This document shows positions 37,178 through 48,587 of a stretch of 64,000 nucleotides of DNA, piece after piece. The notes below the pieces were generated by a model that saw only the letters and a list, made by a program, of their open reading frames with translations, was not told where the DNA came from and made no database searches. The position numbers and the translations under genes are program-made. How positions within the stretch are numbered: position 1 is the stretch's first letter; every line of letters begins with the position of its first letter. Source of the stretch: Theobroma cacao. Lineage: Eukaryota; Streptophyta; Magnoliopsida; Malvales; Malvaceae. Location of the stretch: assembly GCF_000208745.1 (NCBI RefSeq), contig NC_030858.1, positions 34,069,825 through 34,133,824 on the forward strand. The letters run 5' to 3'.

Positions 37178-40100
37178 TCATAAAAGAAAGTGAGGTTTAG
37201 GTTTACTCATACTAGATGAACTTAATGCCACTTCAGTTAGGGAATCTTCATTTATGGTTTCGACCAAATCCTTATCACCTTCTGCATAAAACCCAATTAC
37301 TGATAAATCCATCAATTTCTGCAACTTACAATGAAAGCCATCACAATTTTGGATAGAATGTCCAACGACACCCATATGAAATCTGCAAGAAAGAGTGAGA
37401 TCATGCCTCGATTCTTTTGTGTCTATTGGTTTTGGAATGATGACATTTACTTTGAGCAACGCCTCAAACACTTTATCCATTAGTGTTTGAATCTCATTGA
37501 CACTTTTTTTCACTTTCAATGTCATTTCTTCATGTATGGCATTTACTGATGACCTGCCATGATCAGGTAAGGGATTCCTATCAACATTTGAATTGTTCTT
37601 TTTAGCAAAATTTAAAAGTCTTATCTTAATGAGTGCTTGAACCTTATGTTTCAATGCAGTACAATTCTCTGTGGAATGTTTTTGAATCCCAAAATGATAA
37701 TCACATCGTGCATTCTAGTCATACCACTTTGAAAAATAAGGTTTGAGTGGTTCTATAGGGGTACGAGTGAGAAGTTGACTCTCAATTAGTTGTGGTAACA
37801 GAGCAATGTAAGAAATTAGGATGGGATCAAATTGAGTTTTTTCTTGGGTAGTTTTGAATTCTTTCTTACCATTACTAGAGTTATTGGTCGAAGATGTGGG
37901 TTTTGGTGCTGAAGTTTGTGGGAGAACACCGTTTGAAATGCTGGTTATGGAGCAAGTTGATAGATATAGGGATTCTAGGTAATGTTGCCTATACTTGGAT
38001 AGAAAGGTTGATATGGATGGTAAGGATTGAAAATGTGGGTTTGTGGGCCAATATAAGCAATTGCTTGTACATCCCCTTCTTTTTTCTTGAATGTGGTCCT
38101 TTTATTTGAGCTAGTGGTTTTGTTGCCTTCAATTTTCCCATTCTTGATTACCCCTTCTATTATCTCACCTAAGAGGACCAAATCTGTAAAATTTTTGGTG
38201 ACATTGCTAATCAACCATTCATAGAAAGGAGCCCTAAGCGTATTTATGAACGATGCAGTCATCTCTTTATCTAACAGGGGTGGTTGCACTTGTGTTGCTA
38301 CATCTCTCCATCTTTGGGCATACTCCTTGAAACTCTCACTAGTCTTTTTTCCATGGTCTAGAGTGACGAGCAGTTAGGGTCTAACTCAGCAACATGCTTG
38401 TACTATGCTATAAAGGCTCTAGCCAAATCCTTTCAAATTTTGACATGACTTCGATCAAGCTTTACAAACTATCTGGCTACGATACAGTTAGGCTATCTTG
38501 TAAAAAGTGAATTAACAACTTATCATCATGCGATTGTGCAGCCATTTTTAGACAGTACATGGGAATATGTGTCATCGAGCATTTTGTCTCATCATATTTC
38601 TCATATTTTGACACCTTAAATTTGACAGGAATTACCACATCGGGTACCAAGCATAACTCAATTGTATCCATAGGTCCAAACTTATCCACTCATTCTACAA
38701 CACGAAGGTGCTCCTCCAACAAACATATATTTTCTCAACCTTGTCATTTTCTACTATCTCTAATGACCTCTTCTTCAACCTCTCCTGCTCTTTTGGATCA
38801 TCTAAGTTAGGGACTTGTACTAGTTCAATAGGATTTATTCCCAAGTTTAATCCAAATTACCCATGGAGTTGCTAAAGGACTAGTGAAGTTGAGAAGTTGT
38901 AGTAAGCATAAGAAAATCCTCCAATCGGTGGTGCCATTTGCGGGTGAATCCCTTGAGATGTCTATGCATGGGATGAAGCATATTCTGACAGGCAAGGTTG
39001 ATCATTTATCAAATTATCAGTGCTTTGATTTTCTGCTGGGTCGAATCTCTAAGTGCTCCTTTCCCTTTGCTTAAACTCATCATCAGCTCCATCATTTTTG
39101 CTATCTGATCTTTCATCTCTTTTTGAGCTTTTTCTATCCTATCCAGTCGACGAGTTTAATGGACATGTTGATCACTTGGTTTAGGTGGTCAAGTTATTTT
39201 GGAAAACCTTTTTGTAATCATAAACATGAATTAGATGCATTGCATGAATGAAATGAAGAAATGAGCTCATTATCTTTGATACGTTAATTATTATTTACAA
39301 GTGAGAATTCTTATTGTCATGAAATGAGTGTTTATGCCTGCATAAATAAATGGTTACGTGCTAAAAGTATTCGTCACATAACACCCATCAACAAAATGTT
39401 TCATTACATAAAATGTTGTTTTTTTACTACAATTCATGAGTCATCTTTTATATCTAGAAATATTCACCAATTCTACTATAATGGCTATATACTTCATCTT
39501 AATACTCAATCAGTTGTTGCTCTTGTTTCCCCATTGGAAAAACCTAACTTCTCAATATGTTTGTCTTTATAGCCATGTTTCTTGCCTTGTAAGCCACCTC
39601 TCTCATTTGCCTGATAAAATAATCCATCTGGTCATGCTTCTCTACATAGGCTTGTCTATAGGATTCTCTCCACTCTCGGATTCGGGTGCTTTCTTATTTG
39701 AGGCATTCATATTCTCGTTGATAAGTTCCCATAATTTCCTCAAGCTAATCATGCTACTGTCTTAGCAACTGGATGGATTCTTCCTGGAGTCGCACTTGGT
39801 TTCTCAATCCATCATTGTATGCTTGAAGCTCATTGCCTCGATTTTCTCTCACTTGTATTTTCCTTTAAAGTTCACTAGTCATGGCGAAAAACTTGTTATT
39901 CAAGCCTTCATACTTCTTTTCCCAATCATTCTCTATTTTTCAGACTTTCTTTCCTTGTTCATCTGCTTCCTTCTTCATCTTCTCACACTCTTTTTAAAGA
40001 TCTTCATATCGTTGCTTCCAATTAGCATTTTCAACTTCAGACTTCTTTCGAGCCAACTCTCTCGAGCAAAGCATCTAGAGGTTTCGGATCAATTGAGCCA

Positions 40101-40640
40101 TGAGGTGCGTCTTCCTTCAAGTATGCCACATCCTTGATTCGTTGAGCGTGCCACATCAGATACCCAGTAGTAACTTCATCAGTGTACCTTCATTGGTCTA
40201 CTCGACTTGTTTTCTTCCATGCTCGTTCAATCTCCTCAATCTTTTTCAAGAAGCCTAGCTCTCCATAAGCAAACTCAAAAATGTTGAGTCAATGTGTCAT
40301 TGGCACAAATTGCTCTGATTCAAATTGCCTTCTCACCATGATCGGGGCATAACTAATCACTCCCCATGGTTCGATTAACGATACCCAAGGTTCATCTCCA
40401 TATTTGTACATAACAGGGCGACAAGGCATCCATGGAGCTCTCCAAGTTTCTTCCGCACTTATGAGTTTTCTAAGCCTGAAAATCCATTACTCTTTAGTCT
40501 TGTTCTCTGGCCATTCGCTCTCACAGAATTCTTTGATAAGGGCACTTTGGGAATGAAATGGTTTTCTGAACCGTTTAACTTTACATTCAAAGTGACTTAT
40601 GATCCAAATGGAAAGAAGTTGAGTGCATCCCATAAATCGT
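37178..40640 (-). pseudogene. gag region of the left copy
   Basis: The minus-strand pieces in order are as follows. About 40100-40500 is a plant gag N-terminal region with EPWGVISYAPIM and FLKKIEE-RAWKKTSR words. 39080-39800 is a coiled, polar stretch. 38477-38689 contains VPVKFKVSKYEKYD-like words. 37975-38289 contains the gag core (TLRAPFYEWLISN). 37178-37654 contains a zinc-knuckle-like CRFHMGVVGHSIQNC. Many stops and frameshifts break it. About 590 bp at 39570-40160 has no partner in the right copy. Confidence 0.75.
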
Positions 40641-40664
40641 CATTCTCTCTTTCTCCGATAATAA

Positions 40665-40752
40665 TACAATGATTTGAATTTTAAATAATGAGAGCTTTAG
40701 AATGGTCTACGAACGACTTTTCAATATAAGGTTGTCGCTCTCATCCACACAA
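40665..40752. other. Axis of the retroelement palindrome: two opposed LTR scraps
   Basis: Two short pieces of LTR meet here. 40665-40693 on the minus strand (CTCTCATTATTTAAAATTCA) matches the LTR near 26515. 40709-40751 on the plus strand (GGTCTACGAACGACTTTTCA and on) matches the same LTR region at 26528-26568, read on the minus strand. They are joined by about 15 bases. The two inner 5' LTRs have therefore shrunk to about 30 and 45 bases. Confidence 0.75.
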
Positions 40753-40776
40753 CTTGTGGGAGAAAAGAGGAAGGAC

Positions 40777-43085
40777 AATTTGTGGGATGTGCACAACTTC
40801 TTTCCATCTTGATGGTAAGTCACTTTGAATGTAAAGTTAAACGGTTTAGAAAATCATTTCATCCGCAAAGTGCCCTTATCAAAGAATTCTGTGAGAGTGA
40901 ATGGCCAAAGAACAAGACTTAAGAACATTAGATTTCCAGGCTTAGAAAACTCATAAGTGTGGAGGTAACGTGGAGAGCTCCATAGATGCCCCATCGCTCT
41001 ATTATGTACAAATATGAAGATGAACCTTGGGTACCTTAAATGGGACCATGGGGAGTAATTAATTATGCCCTGATTATGGTGAGAAAGCAGTTCGAATTAG
41101 AACAATTTGTGCCAATGACACATTGACTCAACACTTTGGAGTTTGCTTATGGAGAGCCGGGCTTCTTGAAAAAGATTGAGGAGCTTACACGAGCATGGAA
41201 GAAAACAAGCCGAGTAGACCAAGGAAGGTACACTGATGAAAATACAACTGGGTATTTGAAGCCGGGTAAAGCTGTCAATATGGGCTGGCCCGACTCATCC
41301 CAGCCCAAGCTTTTGTGGGCTAAAAAAATATGGGTTGGGCTGAGCCAGTCCATTTTTTAAATGGGCCATCAAAACCAAAACCCAACCTATCCCTTACTAG
41401 CTCATGGGCTAGGTTGGGCCAGCCCACTTCTCTTTTTTGTAAAAAAAAATATATTTTTATAATTTTACTTAATAAAATTATTTTATGATTTAATTCATAA
41501 ATTAAAATTATTAATTTGATAAGTAAAGATTAAACACATTGAAATATATAAAATAAGTAATATTATTAATAACTAAATTATTAATTTTATATAGTTAAAA
41601 ATGTAAAATTATTAATTTTTGTGGCCCATAGGGTTAGCCCACCCCAACCCACTGATTTGGTGGGTTGGCCCATTTAAGCCCGATTTTAATATGGGCCTAA
41701 ATTTTCAAGCCCAACCCACCCCATTTTCAATAAAAAATGGGCCAACATAATGGGCCAGGCCCATTTTGACAAGTATAACAAACATATTAAGAAGTCTAAG
41801 TCTTTCTAATGGGAAAACAAGAGCAACAGTTAATTGAGTATTATGATGAAGTGTATAGCCATTATAGTAGAATTGGTGAATATTTCTAAATGTAAAAGAT
41901 GACTCTTGAATTGTAATAAAAAATAACATTTTATGTAATGGATCATTTTGTTGATGGGTGTTATGTGATGAATGCTTTTAGCACATGACCATTTATTTAT
42001 GCATGCATAAACACTCATTTCATGACAATAAAAATTTTCACTTGTAAATAATAATTAACATATCAAAGATAATGAGCTCATTTCTTCATTTCATTCATGC
42101 AATGCATCTAATTCATGTTTATGATTACAAAAAAGTTTTCAAAAATAGCTCGACCACCTAAACTAAGTGATCAGCGTACTCATTACACTCGTTGACAAAT
42201 GAAAAACATGGAAGAGGAACAACGAGGTCGATTGGACAGGATGGAAAAAGCTCAGAAAGAGATGAAAGATCAGTTAGCAAAATGATGGAGCTGATTATGA
42301 GTTTAAGCAAAAGGAAATGATCCAAAATGATGGAGCATTTCAAACAATGTTCTCCCACAAACTCCAGCACCAAAACCCTCATCCTCGACCAACAACTCTG
42401 GTAATGGTCAGAAAGGATCCAAAACTACCCAAGAAAAAACCCCATTCAATCACATCCCACAGAAAACTGTACTCCATTGAAACATAAGGTTCAAGCACTC
42501 ATTAAGGTAGGACTCTTAAATTTTGCTAAAATGGACAATTCAAGTGTTGATGGGAATCCCTTACCTGATCATGGCAGGTCGTCAGTAAATGCCATACATG
42601 AAGAGATGACATTGAGGGTGAAAATGGGTGTCAATGAGATTCAAACACTAATGGATAGAGTGTTTGAGGCATTGCTCAAAGTAAATGCCATCATTCCAAA
42701 ACCAATAGACACAAAAGAATCGAGGCATGATCTCACTCTTTCTTGCAGATTCCATATGGGTGCCGTTGAACTTTCTATCCAAAATTGTAATGGTTTTCGT
42801 TGTAAGTTACAGAAGTTGATGGATTTGTCAGTAATTGAATTTTATGTAGAAGGTGAAAAGGATTTTGTTCGAACCATAAATGAAGATTCCTTAACTAAAG
42901 TGGCATCAAGTTCATCTGGTATGAGTAAACTTAACCCTCTCACTATCTTTTATGAAGAAAAAAGGAGTTCGATGAATGACAAGCCCTCTACCGTTGTCGA
43001 AAATAGTATCACCATCGAAATTCTCAGCTCGTTCCCATACAGAGTGAGAAGGCTGTTCCTTAGAATTATGAATGTAATATTTTAG
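40777..43085 (+). pseudogene. gag region of the right copy
   Basis: This segment mirrors the left gag. Leader and N-terminal gag words are at 40777-41260 (EFAYGEPGFLKKIEE, AWKKTSRVDQGRYTDE). A MITE-like insert occupies 41271-41773, where left-copy sequence is missing. The later gag is open at 42477-43085 with MKHKVQALIKVGLLNFAK and the knuckle CRFHMGAVELSIQNC, whose GH pair is altered. The reading frame is not continuous. Confidence 0.78.
41271..41773. mobile_element. MITE-like insert with GGGCC-rich ends
   Basis: About 503 bp bounded by GCTGTCAATATGGGCTGGCC on the left and the near-inverse GGGCCAGGCCCATTTTGACA on the right. The outer arms are crowded with TGGGC/GCCCA words that pair with each other, and the middle is AT-rich. 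Such GTCAA...GGGCC-ended non-coding elements are common hAT-like MITEs in dicots. No convincing 8-bp target duplication was found, perhaps because the insert coincides with a deletion in the host element. Confidence 0.7.
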
Positions 43086-43499
43086 GTACAACCCCCTTAC
43101 TTTCTAAGTATCTTTTGCAGACTTAACCGACATTGGAGGTATAACGCAAAGTGGGTGATGTTACTCTCATGAGATAGCAGAAAAGGTTGAAAAAAGAAAA
43201 TCCAAGCAGGGAGAAGAAGATCCAAAAGAAGCAAATACCCTTCCTAAAGACCAAACTACCAAACCTACAGTTGTTCGAAACAATGAGGTCAAAAAGCTTG
43301 TCATAGAGAAAGAATTAGGTGAGTTCTTCAAATTCATCAAGCACAGTGAGTATAGTGTAGTGGAACAATTAATAAGAATACCTACTTGCATCTCGTTGTT
43401 ATCTTTGCTTTTGAATTCAGAAGCACACAGGAACGCACTACTCAAAGTCTTGAATCAAGCTTGTGGCATGTGATATATCGATTGAAAAGTTAGACCATA

Positions 43500-44438
43500 T
43501 TGTGGAGAATATCACAGTGGGGAACTTTATTGCCTTCGGTGGTGAGAAAAATTCCTTCAGGTGGTCGAGGAAGCAATAGGGCTCTCCATATAACCGTCAA
43601 GTGTAAAGATTGTGCCTTACACAAAGTGTTGATTGACAATGGTTCGACCCTCAATGTCATGTCTCGTCCTACATTGACAATGATGCCAATTGATATGTCT
43701 TATATGAGAGCCAATCATATGACATTAAGAGCTTTCGATAGAACCAAACGGGAAGTGATAGGTGATATTGAAATATTAGTGAAAATCAATCCCTGCATCA
43801 TTGGTATCCAATTCCAAATGATAGACGTTACCCCATCTTATAATTGCCTACTAGGGTGCCCATGGATCCATATGATAGGAGCTGTACCATCTTCTCTGCA
43901 TCAAAAAGTTAAATTCATAATTGAAGGCCAATTGGTAAGCATTTCCACGAAGGAAGATATATTAGCCATCCAATCTTCATCCGCTCCCTATGTAGAAATG
44001 GCAGAAGAAGTCCCTGAATACTCATTCAGATCCTTCGAGTTTGTTAATTCTACTTATGTGGGAGAAAAGCTAATGATACTAACTCCTTGCTTGTCAGCAG
44101 CAACTAAAATGGAGGTTAAACAGACAGTGGGAAAATGGTGTCGTGCTGGTCTTGGGCTAGGAAAGAATCTGCAAGGAATTAGTTGGCCTTTGATTCCGAT
44201 CAAAAATGAAGAAAGGTTCGGCTTGGGGTACAAACCCACTAAAGAAGAAAGACGGAAGTTGGCAGCCCAAAAGAAAATCAAAAGGGTGGTTCAGTTCGAG
44301 GGAAAAGAAGAAGAATTTGAGAAAAAGACAATTCCATACTTGTACGAGACTTTTTGTTCCGCAGGTTACATTCATCCTGAAACACCGACAAAGGTCAATG
44401 GGTTCTACAAATGTTTAATGAGCTGTCAATTCACATGA
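43500..44438 (+). pseudogene. Protease plus G-patch region of the right copy
   Basis: This frame of 312 codons is the longest open stretch in the right copy. Residues about 20-75 form the aspartic protease active site (RGSNRALHITVKC, LIDNGSTLNVMS), followed by the protease flap region and LLGCPWIHMIGAVPS. Residues about 212-250 form a G-patch (CRAGLGLGKNLQGISWPL, then RFGLGYKPT). Tat/Ogre elements carry a G-patch between protease and RT. The frame is shifted at both ends relative to gag and RT, and it has no proper start, so it is a relic. Confidence 0.88.
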
Positions 44439-44953
44439 TCAAGGATGAAGATCCTAAAGAGAAAGTCCTTATGGTGTATCTAGTACCACCAGGAGAAAAG
44501 CTAACCAATTGAACAGCCACAGAGTTACTTGTCATTTTTAAGTCTTTGAAAATGTAATGAATAATCTCACTTAAATGTCTATGCTCAAAGACATTAGAAG
44601 TAATTTCTTATTTAAATGGAGCTTTCTGTTTCTTTAATCATTCAAATAAATGACAAAGCATGATGTGTTCTGTAGTTCATCAACTTTTTTTGCATATTTC
44701 CTTTTCATTTATTTTTTTAGCCAATAAATACTTGCCCATACACATGTGTCCAATTTCAACTATTTGTAGGTCTTTAAATACTGAACAGGAAGATAATCTA
44801 GCGAACAGTTTGAATTTTAATTTCGAAAAAATTTCAAGCATTGATGAATTGAAAAATGAAGAGGAAGCGGATGACTATGACTTACTCCCTGATTTGTCGA
44901 GATTGTTGAAATAGGAGGAAAGGGAGATTTTACCTCATCAAAAACTCACATAA

Positions 44954-45799
44954 ATGATTAACCTGGGAAATGGAAAAGATAAGAAAGAGGTTAAGATTGG
45001 TACCTCACTATCATCTGATAAACCGAAAAAGTTAGAAGAGTTGCTTTGTAAGTATGTGGATGTGTTTGTTTGGTCATATCAGGACATACCGAGTCTTAAT
45101 ACTGACATTGTAGTCCACAATTTACCTTTGAAACCGGATTGCAAGCCAATTAAGCAAAAATTAAGGAGTATGAAGCTAGATATGTTGTTGAAGATTAAAA
45201 AAGAAGTAAATAAGCAATTTGAAGCTGGATTCTTAGAGGTGGTTAGGTTTTTTGAATGGGTAGCTAATATAGTCGCAGTTCTTAAAAAATATGGCAAAGT
45301 TCGAATGTGTATAGATTACAGGGATTTGAACAGAGCAAGCCCGAAAGATAGCTTCCTTTTTCCACATATCGACATTCTTGTGGATAATACAGTAAAACAT
45401 TCTTTATTCTCATTCATGGATGATTTTTCTAGGTATAATCAGATTAAGATGACACCCGAAGATATGAAAAATACAATATTCATAACCATATAGGGAACGT
45501 TCTATTACAAGATGATGTCATTCAGATTAAAAAATGCAGGTGTCACATACCAAAGGACCATGGTAACTTTGTTCAATGATATGATGCATAAATAAATAGA
45601 GGTAAATGTGGATAACATGATTGCAAAATCTCGTACGGAAAGAGATCCTACTATTAATCTCAAGAAATTGTTCGAGAGATTGCAAAAGTTTCAGCTTAAG
45701 TTGAATCTTGCAAAATATACTTTTGGTGTTACTTTTAGGAAATTGTTGAAGTTCATAGTAAGCGAAAAAGGAATTGAAGTGGATCCAGACAAAATATGA
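44954..45799 (+). pseudogene. Reverse transcriptase of the right copy (broken)
   Basis: RT fingers and palm are readable at 44954-45493 (MCIDYRDLNRASPKD, SFMDDFSRYNQIKM). A TAG stop at 45491-45493 replaces a tryptophan codon that is intact in the left copy. The catalytic box reads NVDN instead of YVDD, near 45604. The thumb segment continues in the frame at 45608-45799 (KLNLAKYTFGV). These lesions differ from those in the left copy. Confidence 0.9.
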
Positions 45800-45829
45800 G
45801 CTATTTAAAAATTACCACATCCTAAAACA

Positions 45830-46860
45830 CAAAACGAAGTGAAACGATTCTTGAGAATGTTGAATTACATTGCTCGATTTATATCCCAACTCACCTCTAA
45901 ATGTGACCCTATTTTCAAATTACTTTGGAAGTGAAACCCAGGAAAGTGGAATGAAGAATGTTAAGCAGCTTTCTATAAAATCAAAGAAAATCTCGTAAAT
46001 CCATCGGTGTTAGTACCACAAACAGCTGAAAGACCTCTTATTTTGCATTTGACCGTGAACAAGAATTCCATGGGATGTGTAATGGGACAACATGATGAAA
46101 CAGGCAAGAAAGACACAAGCCATATACTACTTGAGCAAGAAATTCATGGAATATGAGTCCAAATACTCTGCGCTCGAAAAGATGTGTTGTGCACTAACGT
46201 GGATCATCTAGAGGCTCCGACAATATATGTTGTATTATATAACGTGGTTGGTGGCAAAATTGAATCCCATCAAATATATTTTTGAAAAACCTTTTCTTTT
46301 CGGAAGAATAGCACGATGGCAAGTTCTACTGTCTGAGTATGATATTGTGTATGTGTCCTAAAAATCAATAAAAGGGAGTGTCATCGCTGATTTCCTTGTA
46401 GATCAAGCTACTGAGGATTATGAGCCTATAAGTTTTGATGTTCCAAACAAAGATTTGATGACCATCTTGCACATAGAAAAGGAAAGTCTCAATGAACTTA
46501 GTCCCTGAAAGATTTATTTTGATGGAGCATCTAATACTTTAAGGCACGAAATTGGAGCAGTATTGATTTCTCCAGATAGAAAGTATTATCCAACCACGGT
46601 AAGATTGAAATTCAGCTGTACTAATAACATGGCAGAGTATGAGGCGTTGGTGATGGGATTACAAGCAGCAATCGACATGAAGGTTGAAACAATAGAAGTT
46701 TACAGAAATTCTGCTTTGGTGGTCTGTCAAATGCGAGGTGAGTGGGAAACTAGAAATTCTAAATTGATTCCATATCAAAAGCTAGTTATAGAATTAAATA
46801 AACGGTTCAAGAAAATTAGTTTCAATCATTTACCTCAAGAAGAGAACTAGATTGCCGATG
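45830..46860 (+). pseudogene. RNase H and archaeal-type RNase H of the right copy
   Basis: Degraded RNase H words such as LTVNKNSMGC, YYLSKKF-like and RIARWQVLLSEYDI are spread over frames at about 46030-46360. The second RNase H is clearer at 46510-46850: YFDGAS, SCTNNMAEYEALVMGLQAAID, then HLPQEEN before a stop at 46848-46850. The DGAS aspartate and MAEYEA glutamate are kept in this domain. Confidence 0.82.
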
Positions 46861-46952
46861 CTCTAGCCACTATCGCAACAATGTTCAAAATTAATAACGG
46901 GGCTGACATACGTCTTTTTAATTTGGGAATTCAATGAGTCTCTACACATTGT

Positions 46953-48190
46953 TTGAATGTTGAAAAAGAACTTGATGAAAAATCGTGGTACCATGATATC
47001 ATGCAATACATTAAGTACCAAGTGTATCCTGAGAATGCCACGAAAAATGACAGACGATTTCTTAGAAGGTTAGTAATGGGTTTTTTCCTCAATGGAGAGA
47101 TACACTACCAAGTTCTTATTAGATGTGTGGATGCAATCGAAGCTAGTAAGATAATGGAAGAAGTCCATGAAGGATCATGTGGAGCTCATGACAATGGACA
47201 TATGTTGACCAGACAAATTATGAGAGCTGGATACTCTTGGTTGATGTTAGAAGCAGATTGTATAAATTTTTCTCGAAAGTGCCACAAATGCCCAATTTAT
47301 GCTAATAAAATCCACACTCCACCATCTCCATTACACGTCTTCACAACACTGTGGCCTTTTTCAATATGAGGAATATATGTGATTGGGCTCATTACTAGCA
47401 AAAGCTTCTAATGGACATCAATTTATATTGGTGGCCCTTGATTACTTCACAAATGGGTAGAAGCAGCTTCCTATGCTAATGTGAGGCAAAAAGTGATGTG
47501 CAAGTTCATAAAAAGAGAGATAATATGTCAATATGGGCTTCCAGAAAGGATCATTACCGATAATGTATGCAATTTGAACGGTACAATGGTAAGGGAGGTT
47601 TATACTAAATTCACGATCAAGCATTATAACTCAACAACTTATCGTCAAAAAATGAACGGAGTAGTAGAAGCAGCTAATGAGAACATCAAAAGGATTATAA
47701 AAAAATGATTGAAGTTTACAAAGATTGGCATGAGAAACTTCCTTTTGCTTTGCACGCATATCGAACTTCTGTGCGTACCTCCACAAAAGTGACTCCATAC
47801 TCATTAGTATATGGTACGAAAGTAGTTCTACTCGTTGAAGTAAAAATCCTATCATTGAAGGTGTTAATGAAGGCAAAGTTGGAAGAAACTGAATGGGTTC
47901 GCTCTCATTAAGAATAGCTGAATTTGATTGAAGAAAAAAGACTCGCGACGCTACATCATGGTCAAATGTATCAACGAAAGATGATACGGGCATATGAGAA
48001 AAAAGTTCGCCCTAAGCACTTCCGAGAAGGAGAGTTGGTTCTCAAAAGAATACTCGCCAATCAAATTGATTTTTAGGGAAAGTGGATGCCAAATTGGGAA
48101 GGACCATATGTGGTAAAGAAGGCTTTTTCAGGAAGAGCTCTAATTCTGATTGACATGGATGGGGAAGATTTGCCTAATCCGATAAATTAA
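46953..48190 (+). pseudogene. Integrase of the right copy (broken, 3' end deleted)
   Basis: The HHCC finger is at 46953-47369 (GAHDNGHMLTRQIM, CHKCPIYA). The core words LVALDYF-like, ITDNVCNLNG and GVVEAANENIKRI appear at 47425-47708. The C-terminal part is at 47705-48180, with several stops where the left copy has Gln or Arg codons. The end is cut: after PNPI the sequence jumps into the LTR (near 48186-48195), losing the last codons, the 3' UTR and most of the LTR. Confidence 0.85.
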
Positions 48191-48587
48191 CTGCAGCATG
48201 TGCACCTGTAAAGCCGAATAAAAAGATTTAATCTGCTAATATAATAAAGAATTAACTAATAAACAAGGATTAAGAAAACATAAGAATAAAATCAATGGTT
48301 TAGGCTACAATAGGATAACATAAGATTAAATGGTACCGTTAGTGAAACGGGCACCACAAGGGTACTAATCCTTTCCCGTGCATAACCGTACTCTCGAACC
48401 CAACTTTAAAAATCGTAAATCAATTATTGTTCTTTCGACGGACTTAAAATTAATTTAAGATTTCGTTGATTAGAATTGAGTTAATAGGTGATCAATCGTA
48501 CCTTGATAAAAAAGATTGGTGATGACTCCTAATATATTTATTTTCCCACGTCTAGCGGTCAAGTTCTCAGACCCGCACGTTACGACA
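48190..48587 (+). repeat. Residual 3' LTR end of the right copy
   Basis: About 397 bases match 26094-26485 in inverse orientation and end ACGTTACGACA, the same terminus as on the left. The 5' portion of the LTR is missing because of the deletion junction near 48190. Confidence 0.88.

Larger units (their letters stand above)
26094..48587. mobile_element. Inverted pair of Tat/Ogre-type Ty3/gypsy retrotransposons
   Basis: The left copy is coded on the minus strand (26094 to about 40690) and the right copy on the plus strand (about 40700 to 48587). Matching segments run symmetrically outward from an axis near 40.7 kb: gag N-terminus, gag, protease with G-patch, RT, RNase H, archaeal-type second RNase H, integrase, and LTR 3' end. 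The dual RNase H plus G-patch layout marks the Tat/Ogre lineage. Both outer ends are the LTR 3' terminus (ACGTTACGACA). The host bases next to them are CTTAT on the left and CTTAC on the right. The arms differ by roughly one base in ten. The left arm is longer because of a nested copia element and a long 3' LTR region that is missing on the right. Confidence 0.9.
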
